A DNA stretch of 64,000 nt from Mikania micrantha (Eukaryota > Streptophyta > Magnoliopsida > Asterales > Asteraceae). Positions 23,244 to 34,258 of the stretch are shown piece after piece. Location: positions 384,501-448,500 of the forward strand of contig CM018692.1 in assembly GCA_009363875.1 (NCBI GenBank). The letters are read 5' to 3'. Every line of letters starts with the position of its first letter. The stretch's first letter is position 1. The notes under the pieces are model-generated. The model was not told the origin of the DNA, did no database searches, and saw only the letters and a program-made list of their open reading frames with translations. The position numbers were made by a program, and so were the translations under genes.

Positions 23244-24631
23244 TTTATCTCCTAATAGTTATTTTAAATTAATTTCACGTAATGATTAAATTTCCTTTTT
23301 GTGTATAGATAACAATTTCATAAATACGTGTGTAGTATTTAACTTGTCTTTTGTTTCACATAGGAGCTCACAAGGGACTTAGATCACTTTTTAGTCTAAT
23401 CTATGTAATCTTATATATTGTACATATTTGTTTAAAAGTCTGAGTCTCACACCTTAAATAAAGATTTCATAGTCATAAAATAACAAATATTACCTATTGT
23501 TTTAAAGCAAATGACAATTTAATTAGATATTTATGGGTAACCTGACCTATTTGAGTCCTAAAAGAAATTAATCAATAATTTAATCATTTAGTTAGAAAAT
23601 ATATTAACTATTTATAAATAAATTTATTTAAATATCTAAAAGTAGATATATATTTTTCAATTTTTATTTAATTAAAGAGAAAAATATAAAATATAATGAC
23701 ACCGGATAATAACATATGAGAAAAATACAAGAAAACAAAACTGAATAAAAACCACAGAGTAACACATTTTTTAACTATTTGTTTATCGTAATAGATAATG
23801 TGACATTTCATATACAATTAAAATTGTTTTTAACCTAGATAATTTCCTAAAACAAGTCAAGTCATAACAAATTGTTCAATTCACACATTTCTCCCCCAAG
23901 ATCATTTCCTAAAACATGTCTGTCAATTTAGGACTGACCCATTTGATAGAGGCTTGTCTCTTATAATAAGAAGTCATGGGTTTTACATCATGTAAATGTG
24001 TGATTATGATGTAATTTATGTAAAGAGTAATGTTAGCCGTTAAAAAAAATAATTAATAGGTTTTTGTTGTGCCTACTTATAATCAATAAATGGCTTGTGC
24101 TTTTGCCACCAAGATGGTCTTTAGTTATGCCACTATATGTGGCTTTAACTTGTCACGAAAGTAGACATAACTTTATCATCGAATCTGACATCAACACAAC
24201 CACATGTGGTCTCTTCAACACGTATATGATCTATCCATTCTAGCATTCATATAAACCTCAAAACATTTAATTCAGTTCATATATCAAACTAAAAATCACT
24301 GGCATAAGAAAACAATGATTTAGAGATTTTGGTCAATTTATATAAAGGTGAGATTCCATAGAGATTTGGTCAATTTATTTATATGAAAACAATGAGTAGG
24401 GGGGTGAAGATTTTGGTCAATTTATTTATATAAAGGTGAGATTTGGATTAATCAATAAAAACTTGAAAATTCGGATTTACTCACAAACATACCATACCAT
24501 GATCGATTTTTTTCGCCAGGGTACAGAACAAGCACCGAGAGTGAGCGAGACTCTTCTTCATTTTCTCCCCCAAATCTAATCTTCTTTCTTCAAGTACCAT
24601 CTGCATTCTCCAACTTCATCTTTACAAACAC
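23244..24631. other. Upstream region of the zinc-finger gene
   Basis: No gene seen. A pair of about 50-60-bp direct repeats (24308-24355 and 24385-24444) lies 190-320 bp before the next start codon. A C/T-rich leader precedes that start codon. Confidence 0.5.
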
Positions 24632-27600
24632 ATGGATGTCAAAGGTCAGACCACCCCTCCAGGTTACTCATCTTCTAAACCCCATTGTTCATTTAAAACA
24701 TAAAAGTCGATTCTTGACTTAGAACCTGACTTTTTTCTTTAAGTTTTCTCAAGATTACTACTGGGGTTTGATGGTTTCTACATGTTTGCAGGACATAAGA
24801 GTCACGGGGTTCATTTTTGCAACAGATGTGGGTGGCCTTTTCCGAACCCACACCCAAGTGCTAAACACCGGCGAGCCCACAAGAAGATCTGTGGAACCAT
24901 TGATGGTTACACTAATTCGATTCGTTCAGAAGTGGGTTCAGACGATAGTAAAGAAAAAACCCCAAGTGAGCTGTCATGTTTTTTTTTTTTTTTTTTCTTC
25001 TTAATGACTTGTTAATGATTTATTAATTGTGTGCAATTTGTTTTGTTTAAGGTCCGAAGATTGAGGAGAAGATGAGCATCAGGGGTAGTTTTAGTAGATC
25101 CGAAGATGAGCTGTTTTCAGACGCTGCTACTGAATTCTCAGACGGTGGAACCAGCACAGTATCTGCAAACAAAACTCTAGATAGGGATTTGTTTTTTTCA
25201 TTTAAAGATGCTGAAAACGATGGTGAGCATTGTATTCACTTGATTTTGTTATATCTAAAGATTTAGGGTTGTTTGGCATTTTGTTTTGAAAGTGATTTTA
25301 TCTGATTATTGTGTTTACAAGTTGCATATGACCACTGTATGATGTTTGGGTATAGTAAAGCTGATATTTGTTATGTAGTTGTTTAGAGGTCGAATAATTA
25401 TCCTCACAAGTCACAACTATAAAAGGCACACTATAATACTATCTATCTTACTTGGCCCTTCTCGTTTCAACAAATTATAAGATTCTGATTATTCTGTATT
25501 CACTTTTTTTTTTTTTTTTTAAAAAGTCCCAAACACCTCCTTTACACTAAAATTATTAACATCCAACTATGGAATTCATCATTTTACCTTTTTACTTCTT
25601 ATGATAGTTTGGTTCTTAATCTACAGGTACTAATGAGTTGTTAAATGCTCCAATAGAGATCGGCAAAGTTGATACCGGTGTTGAAATTTCTGAAAATATC
25701 GATGCCCAATCTACAGGTACTAATGAGTTGTTAAATGCTTCAATAGAGATCGGCAAAGTTGATACCGGTGTTGCAGTTTCGGAAAATATTGATGCTCATG
25801 TGGAGAAATTTGGAGATATTGAGATAACGACTGTTTTTTATTCGTCTGAGTCAAACCTTGAGCTGACGAAGATGGGTTTGATTAAAGATGGAGTCATGGG
25901 ACCCAAACCTGAGTCAAGTCAATTGTCCCATTCACAAGAGACTAAAACTGTTGATGTTGTGGATGTGAGGGAGGAAAAAGATCAAGAAAGTCAAACCTTT
26001 AAAACTACTGCTAAAGAAGCTAAAGATTCAGATTTGACCAAAACATTCCCTGATGTGTCTGCAATTGTTGGTGGAGACCATGGTAATGTTAAGCAGGGAA
26101 ATTTTGGTAGGATGGAATTATCAATTGCAGATGGAATTGGTGAAGGAATCAACCAGAATTTCAAATTTGATCATGAGCATGTTTCAGAAGTTGTTAACAA
26201 AGATGAAACTGTTGTAGAAACCCATATTGAAAAGTTTAAATTGGATGATGAAACTGCTTCTGAAGTGGTTAAAGAATCTGAAACTGATCATTTGGAAATC
26301 GAACATGAAAAATTTGAATCTAATCATAAACATGCTCCAGTAGTTGCGAAAGAAGCTGCAACTGTTCAAAATAATACTGTTTTAATTGAAAAGGAGGATT
26401 TTGGTGCATCGAATGTACAGATTCAGGATTTGACTGAAAAAAAGGATCTTGAAACACATGAATTTGAAAAAGGCTCCATTAAACAGTTTCAAGAAGTTGT
26501 GAAGGAACCCAACACAGTTTTGGCTGGAAAAGAGGATCTTTGTGGATCCCTTTTGGATGAAAAACCACACAAACACAACAATGAAGTTGCAGAAAAACCA
26601 GATTCAGTTTTGACCAAAGGTCAGGATCTTGGTGCACCTGAATTGGCAAAATGCTCAAAGGAACATGTTGAAGAGCCCAATCTAATTTTGGCCCAAAAGG
26701 AGGATCTTAGTGCTCTGAAGTCTGAAAAATACTCAAAAGATGAAGTTATACAACAAAAGGTGGGTAATGATTGTTATTTTGTTGCTGATGCCAGCATTGA
26801 AACGAATGCTCAATTTTCATCGGATAATTCAGTTGTCAATGGAAAAAATGCTTCTGATGTTGGTCATGTAGCTACAGTAGAAGAAGGTAGGATGAACAAT
26901 CAAGATTCTGGTACGGCTTTATCGGTAAATTCAAGTACTCGCAGTAGTTTGGAGGGAAACTGGGGATCAGTTTCAGGTACATTTTCTGACTCATTGTTTC
27001 ATGGGTATACGGGAGAGACGCTTTTTGTCCATATATGTAATTTTTTTTATAAAAATTGGTGTAAATGATGATTTTAAAAGTTATATTATTTTCTTTTTGA
27101 GTAAATGATTTGTAAGGTTTTATACATTGAAAATAGGTTTTGCTAAATTTGAAAATAAGTTCAGGGACCTTACTCTTACATGATTAAATATTTAAATCCC
27201 TCTAATTTTACAAACCCAACTAAAAGGTCCTTTTCATAAAGTTTAGGACTTGGTTGTTCAAAAAGGACCTTTTCATAGTTTTTAAATGTTAAAAGGGTTA
27301 ATTTTAAAAAGGACCTGTCTGTTGTGACTCAACAAGGGTTTAATGATGCAAAAAAGACTTCTGTTTAGTCTCAAAAGATAAAGGTTTAATCATGTAACCT
27401 GAACTTTTTTGTTAAATGTGAAGTTCGGGACTTAATCGTCAGGTTTTAATATTTGAAGGATTTATTCATACAAAATTAAAGTCTAATGGTTTGCGCATGA
27501 CCGTATTTATTCATAGTTAAGATCCAGATGTTGTGATCTGTCTCATTGAAAAGATGTCGGTCATGCATAGGATTTTTACTGGCATATGATCTTGCATACT

Positions 27601-28485
27601 TGACCAGAGGATTGCAAATTCTTGATCCGATTTGATCAACTTGAACCAGTGAATTGAATTTCAAATTGACTTGCATTGTCAAAACAAAACATCTGGATTA
27701 ATAAATAACTCTCTAAAACGACCCACCCATAAGACTTGCTATTATGAATTCTTTTTTTTTCTACGTCAATACCTATATCCGATTCTTTAATAACCTATGA
27801 GTCATATGTAATAACTGTACCGAGTCTTTAATACGTAATGCAAGAGACAATGTCATTTGAGTATGATCTTTTGATTCAGATTGATCTTCCTGGGTCCTGA
27901 TCTTGCTTAGACAAAAATGGTCTATGGTAAGATCTTGATCTTGAGAAATTTGATGTTTTTTTCTTCTTAAAAATAAAATAAAAGATAACCCATTTGCAAG
28001 TAAATACAAGGGACTGTAAGTTTGTTTATATGTTGCTTGCAGTGCTTTCTACCGCCTCATTTGAAGCCACAACTTTACAATCGACTGAAAAGTTAAAAGT
28101 CAACTCAGGGAAGTTAAAAGATTCCAATGTTTTGGAGCCACAATCACTAATGCAACCCGAACGCAAAGATAAGAAACCAGAATCGTCTGAGGTGAAAGAT
28201 TCACAAAAACAGACAACTTGTGAAGCTGGGAGAAAAAGAAACGAGGAAGTGATTGCAAAAGTTAGGAACTGGAGCACTGGGAAGCAGTCTACACCTCTAA
28301 AGAACCTGTTGGGTGGACAGCCTGAGCCAATGGTTCAAAAAGATGATGATGCTATACTCAACACTTGGGTCACGTCACCTCCAAAGCTGATTGATGATGA
28401 CGCTAAGAGAGGGACAAAGAAGCTAAAAAGTTTAAGTTCCTGGTTCCCATTTGTGTGCTGTTCTTCGGTAAATGTTGTTAACTAG
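24632..28485 (+). CDS. Uncharacterised plant C2H2 zinc-finger protein, acidic and repetitive, 5 exons, 722 aa
   Basis: Exons: 24632-24662, 24792-24965, 25052-25222, 25627-26976 and 28043-28485, all GT-AG and in phase. The N-terminus MDVKGQTTPPGHKSHG leads into one C2H2 finger, residues 20-44, with the classic CX2CX12HX3H spacing plus a further cysteine (HRRAHKKIC). A long acidic, Lys/Glu/Val-rich region follows and is probably disordered. It has a 30-residue tandem duplication near residues 126-185 and about four degenerate repeats of the KEPNTVLAGKEDL type around 366-500. The C-terminus has a KVRNWSTGKQSTPLKNLL stretch and ends in a cysteine-containing hydrophobic patch (WFPFVCCSS). I recognise this as a plant-specific protein often annotated only as hypothetical; the function is unknown. 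One finger alone does not prove DNA binding. Confidence 0.82.
25619..25806 (+). repeat. 90-bp in-frame tandem duplication spanning a splice acceptor
   Basis: The sequence AATCTACAGGTACTAATGAG at the intron 3/exon 4 junction (acceptor AG at 25625-25626) recurs exactly 90 bp later inside exon 4 (AG at 25715-25716). The following about 80 bp also repeat with few changes. The two protein copies start GTNELLNAPIEIG and GTNELLNASIEIG. Confidence 0.9.
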
Positions 28486-30815
28486 AAGATATGTTGCTCT
28501 CTCTCTCTCTCTCTCCCCCCTTAATAATAATAACCCTCCTTAATTACAGTAACTCAAATAACTATGATATTTGTGCATGTATGTATGTATGACTCTCTAA
28601 GATGTGTTTGCACTTTAACATATAAAATGAACTATCTCATCGTCATCAAAATGTAGACATGATTTTGACCATCAAAAAACAAACATGTCATACATGATCT
28701 CACTCTAATTTAAAATCCATGTCTAGTCACAAAAGCGCCTTTTTAAAATATTTTGTAATTTTTAAACGTTTGTTGTTCTAGAAAAAAAAAAAATAATCAA
28801 ATTTCATAAACAATTCAGATTTTATAAAGTTATAAATAGTATAGTGAGTCTTAGTTTATAATTTATAAAGTTGTAAATTATATAATGAGTATTTATTATT
28901 GTTATTTAATAAAAGGAAGATACATTTAATGCACTAAAAATATTATGCAAATGTTTTGGATTAGTGGCATGTGTTCCATTTTATTTAAATATTTTCTCAC
29001 GTTTTTACTCGATTTCAATTTAATTTAAATAACCTAGGCTGATGGACAACAAAGAAGACTTTGGCAAAAAACTAAAATTAGAGAGTGAAAATCTAGTGGT
29101 CATATCACAAATCCATAAAAATAGGCTTTTATGGGCTTGTAAATGAATTAAACAAACATGAACATAGTATGTTTATGTTCGTTTATTTAACTTTAACTGA
29201 ATAAACGATTAAACAACATTTAAATGCCAGGTAAACAAAAATAAAAGAGAAAAAAGCCACATAAACATGACATGTTTCAATTAACGGAGTTATCTTTTTT
29301 TAACGGGGGTCCAACATAAAAAATTAGTTATGAGAGTAGGAACTTTGACAAAAAAAAAATCTCATTTAGGACTATTATTGACTAATTGGCAAAAAGTGAG
29401 ATTAATAAAATCCAATCTCTCAACCTTATTTGGCTCAACATAACTAACACACTTTAAGATATGCATATAGACATTGCGAAATAACAAGATAGGAAATGAT
29501 ACATGGTTTTCGGGGTGAAAAAAGGGTGATTTCGTTTGTATAAGGATATAGAGGTTGTGATACTTGATTTGATTAGGATTTTGTTTAGTTGTGTGATCAA
29601 TAGGAACTTGGTCCAAACACCTACCTACTTATAGTAATCAAACATAAAACATACATCTATTACACAAACAAAAGCATTTGATATAAAAATTGTTTTGAAC
29701 AAAATTTTTTGAATGATCTTAGATTTTTTCCCCCATGATTACGAAGAGAAAAAATGATGTTTTAATGGATGAATTACATAATTAACTCATGTCAATTTGC
29801 AAGATCTTACAAATAATGAACCTAGCCATCTTGCGCATTCATAGCCGAGTCATTTTGATTGTTTAATCATTCTAGAAGATGCTATTTTGATAAAAGTTTT
29901 TGCTTTTTTAGGGTCAAACTCACCACTTTCAGTACGATTTAATAGAGCAAAGAATATAACTCCCTTTGAATTCACTGTTACATACTTACAAGTACTTGAC
30001 ACAATTTCTAAACCTTAGAGGTTGGTTGGAATGGGGCTCTAAAGAAAAGCTGTTGCATGAAAACTGTTTTATGTTGTCATAATTCATAAAACAACGTAAT
30101 TTTACCATTGCTCTTGAAGACATTGAAAGCTGCACGCCAACAAAAACGCTTTTTGAAGATTTACCACCACAAAAATATACTTTTCAAAGGTCTAAAATCT
30201 ACACAGTGTTTACTCATATAAATGTCAACAACGTTAAAACTTTGATTGCTAAATCCTACAACATATCCGAAGTGTTTACACATATACATGTTAAATTAAA
30301 ATCAAAATCTTAAAATTTAATACCACATCTGCATATGTATGTCACTAATTAAAGTTCACCCTTGGATTTGTAGTGACAATTGCACACACCACATATTACA
30401 TAATATAACGTGCCATTACCAAAAATCAATGAAAAAAAATATGTTTATCTAACTTTTCTAGAATCATGCATTTATCCGTTTGAATACGAATATTAAATCT
30501 ATAGGTTGAACACGGGCAATAAGAAAAATGATTACAGAAAATGAAAATAAAAAGAATTAGAAAGCATTTTGACAAACACTTGGAAGGCATAACATACGGG
30601 AAACCAAAACATATCAACAAGAGAAACCTACAAATCAGATGTAGCAAGAATCATTAGAGGGAATAATCAAACGATCCAATGTCTAGAAATTTTGATTCGA
30701 CGATAACCATTAGGATTTTAAAAACTGAAAAATCTTACCGTTAACAAAAAAACCCTTAAAAGGCACAAACAGGAGTAATGAATGGAGAAAAGGTTACCTT
30801 CTCTTAGGTGGTGGT
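28486..30815. other. Intergenic DNA left of the gypsy insertion, no gene seen
   Basis: A CT microsatellite is at about 28495-28516 and a (GTAT)n run near 28578. The rest is AT-rich with chance frames at 29362-29616 and 30426-30647 (minus), which show no domain or codon signal. Before the retrotransposon arrived, the right end of this stretch was continuous with the upstream region of the kinesin gene. Confidence 0.5.
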
Positions 30816-33428
30816 TGTCACACCCCCAATTTTCAACTAACGAAATCATACCGTTTGGGAACATGACAAACCAGGATCTCAGATCATTAGACATAACGAA
30901 GACCTCTATATGAATTTCAAAACATATGTTGGTCTAAAACTGTAACATCAAAGTTTTCAAAGTTTGCGGAAGCGTTTTAAAAACCAATAACAAAACGTAA
31001 CGGTTTGAAAATGTAAAGTACAAATCCAATAACATTCAATGTCTTAATTGATCAAAGCTAAAACACTTGAACTGAAATGTATGCATGAGACTCAACATCC
31101 TAGTCCCTGCTTGTCCTTGCTTGTGTCTTAGTGTCCTGAGAAAACATGTAAATCAAGTCAACACAAAGGTTGGTGCATACACAGGTTTAAGCATTCACAA
31201 ATGTTGAAACCACGGTTTGAATATAAAGTTTACAGATAACATAATCACAAATGCATAGTCATGATAGCTAGTCATTTGTACTATTTACATAAGTGGTCGA
31301 CACCGAAGCTGACGATTGCCATGCTATAGCATGTTTTTGCCTTAACACTATTGTCTAGCACAAACAATAGAAATGTATGTTTGGTCAGTCAAACACCTGC
31401 GTAGATCCCATCTACCAAGTGAGGTTTGTCAAACCCAATAGATCTATCTTCAACTACCACGCTTTGCACTACAGCAAACTAAACGGTTCGAAATGGAAGG
31501 CTTTGTAATGCTATGTTTGCACTTAATGTAAACAGCTAACTCATGCAAGTGATATGTATCTAAAAATGTTTGTTGCACATGTTTTCTCCCCCAAAACAGT
31601 TAAAATAAGAAAGGGGCCATGTACGCACCTTTGATTGTTGCAGAATGATCAAACACTCGTGAACTCGCGTAGAAAATCCTCTACGAAGAATCTGTGTTTT
31701 AAACAACACGTTGTGTTATTCGAGATATCGTTTAATGTGTGAGATCACATACGTGTCAACACGTATATTAGATTGTGTGGAGCGTACATACGAAAGCATG
31801 CATGAACTTTATTTCGTTTATTTAAATCGCATACACATATACGATTAAACTTTAACACACGTAAATATACGCGATCGTGTTTTTGATTAAAAAAAATATA
31901 AATTTTATTGTTTTATTTTGTCCGGAATTCTATTACGGTTACAACGCAATTTGAACGAATCAAATCGGAGTTGAAACGAGCGAATTATGCACAAAACACC
32001 AAAAATGGTGTTTTTGTGCAAAACCGAAGCCCACCAGGTTCGAACCCTGGACCTCTCAGTGACAAAACACGCGCTCCACCACTCCAGCCCGCTAGGGTTT
32101 CGCGATATTGTACCCAAATTAATTATTTTAAGCTTCTCTTGATCGGTTTCCCCTTGTTCATTCTAATCTAACCCATATAGATTCAATTTGTCCCCAATTT
32201 GACTGAGATCGAATCCGATATCTTGGGGCTTTTGTTCCAGAGGTTCATGCGAACCAGAGGTGGCCTTTAATTCAGTCATAGACCCAATTAAGAGACCCAA
32301 TTCAGTCCCTAACAGAGTCGGGTTCGAAGGGCTTGAACTTCAACTTAATCGAACTAAATTCGATCTTGTCAGTTCACGAATTCATAGGGTTTTCATTAGG
32401 TATGAGTTTTTGAACTTATATGTGGTATTTAATTTGAATAAAGAGTTCTATTAGTTCACAACTCCAACTCGTTTATATCTAAGAACCCTAGAAATCAGAA
32501 ATCTTTGCATTCGTTACTGTTAGATAAAATTGATATGGGGATTTTGTTTAATACCACATTTCGAAACTTTCTGTAAGATTTAATTCGATTTTAAAACACA
32601 TTTGAAGCAAAACCCCCAAATCGTTTCTCATAGAAAACCCTAATACTAGAAATCATTCAATTCGTTGGTGTTTGTTAAAACTAACATATGGTTTTCCTTT
32701 ATGATGACATTGCGAAACTGCATATATAATTTAATTTGATTTTTGCATTCGTTTAATCACAAACCCCCAATTCGTTTACAATGATGAACCCTAGCTACTG
32801 AATTGATATAATTAGATGTTATCAGTCGAAATTGATTTAGGATAACTCTTAATCGGCATGTTTAGGTAGTGTAGGAACTAAAACTTACTTGATTGAATAT
32901 CAAATCGAAGGAGATCGACTAATAGGTTGATGCTCGACCAAGCTTCAATCGAATTCCTTGAACCACGGCTTCTTGCTTTGAATTTCTGGATGCAAAAGAC
33001 CCTGAGGGTGCCGACTAAGGATTCGAGAAATTCAATTTCGTGAATGATGGTCGAATTATATGGGTTTGATGGTTAAGGCTACGGTTTCAACTTTTTAAAG
33101 CCTTAATTGCTTTAATTCTATCATTATGGTGTAATTAACATATAATAACCGTTGATCATTATTACTATGGGTTTTATGAATGATTAATGCCATCCATTAT
33201 GGTGGATTAATGGCAATTACGAATTTCTCATGGTTTTACCACTTGCATTTTGACTTTAAAAGTCAAATTGAGCATTTTGTGTAATTTTAACATTAATCCT
33301 TTTAATCTAAATGCTTATAAACTTATTTTGTCCAAATTTCAACCTTCTAGTTTGATATTGTTCGATTTCGTATCGTTTCTGCTAGTTTCTGGTTAACGGA
33401 GTTAATCCGAAATTGTCGGATTGTCACA
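30816..33428 (-). repeat. 3' LTR of the gypsy element
   Basis: It begins TGTCACACCC and ends GATTGTCACA on the plus strand. It is identical by eye to the other LTR except one A in the run after GATT near 31887. It contains a tRNA-like module near 32037-32090. Frames inside it (for example 31908-32171, 32260-32454) repeat exactly in the other LTR and are not genes. Confidence 0.95.
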
Positions 33429-33438
33429 TCATCCCCTT
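33429..33438 (-). other. Polypurine tract next to the 3' LTR
   Basis: On the minus strand AAGGGGATGA directly precedes the LTR start TGTGACA, the expected site for plus-strand DNA priming. A near copy of this tract with its 30-bp context occurs at 34221-34230. Confidence 0.8.
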
Positions 33439-34258
33439 GTTGAAAGAATTTTCGTCCCGAAAATTAGTAAATGTTAGGAGTAGTTAGGAAACTACTTATG
33501 AGTTTAAATCGTACGTGTTAGTGTGGTTTGATCATTCCGTGTGCTTGTGTGTATTCACACACAAAATCTAATGCTTGCAACATCACAACTAAATGTGATC
33601 GTTCAATGTGACTGTTTGTGTATACACTAGTTAGTTCACCTAACTGTGACTGTTTGTATTTGATCATACTGTGCTGTGTAACCTCACACATAGTGAGTGT
33701 CTGTAACTGTTTGTACTATGCAACCCCGCACATAGCAAAATGTATGTAACTAATCATGCATGTACTACCATAACATGTAACATATGAAATGTAGCACATA
33801 AAATTTATAAAATGTAATGTAGCACAAATGTTTGTGACAAAACCAATTGAATAAAGTGTTTGTATACTGTACTATGTAATCTCACACATAGCAAATGTTT
33901 GAATGTAGTTGACAAAATAGAAACTTCCAAAATTCATGTGTACCTGTAAATTCACGAGTACATGGGCCCCTGTATTCGTCAATTTACCTTACACAATTAT
34001 TCTGGTTCCTTCTATATGTAACTCCACCATTGTTTAACCGTTCATGATTGTACTATCATGAAATGTAGTACATCAAATGTAATGCTTGAAATGTAGTACA
34101 TTGTTTGAAATCAATCATGTATGTGCTACTATGAAATGTTTGTGTTTGCATTCTGCAAGTTGTTTATACTAAATTCAATAGTATAAGGTGTTTGTGCTTA
34201 CAGTTAGAGTGTGAAATATCACATCATCCCCTTGTTGAAGGAAATTTCGTCCCGAAAT
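33439..34258 (-). other. Noncoding 3' segment of the gypsy element with repeated motifs
   Basis: About 800 bp lie between the end of pol and the 3' LTR. There are three copies of an ACTATGTAAYCTCACACATAG-like motif (near 33670, 33715 and 33870) and many TGTTTGT and TGTAGCAC words. It is bordered at both ends by a near-identical 40-bp segment (33424-33463 and 34216-34255). No open frame of note. Confidence 0.7.

Noticed and set aside
25638..27068. Extension of zinc-finger gene exon 4 to the stop at 27068
   Set aside because: The coding-like composition ends at 26976, a good donor follows, and exon 5 continues in frame with a conserved-looking C-terminus.
29362..30647. Minus-strand frames at 29362-29616 and 30426-30647 as small genes
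   Set aside because: Low-complexity hydrophobic or polar content, no motif, and AT-rich surroundings where such frames arise by chance.
32031..32060. True tRNA gene at the GGTTCGAACC motif
   Set aside because: No acceptor or anticodon stems can be formed by eye; only A- and B-box-like words are present.
31905..32454. Small frames in the LTRs, each present twice with identical sequence
   Set aside because: Duplicated because the LTRs are duplicated; no domain, start context or expression signal.
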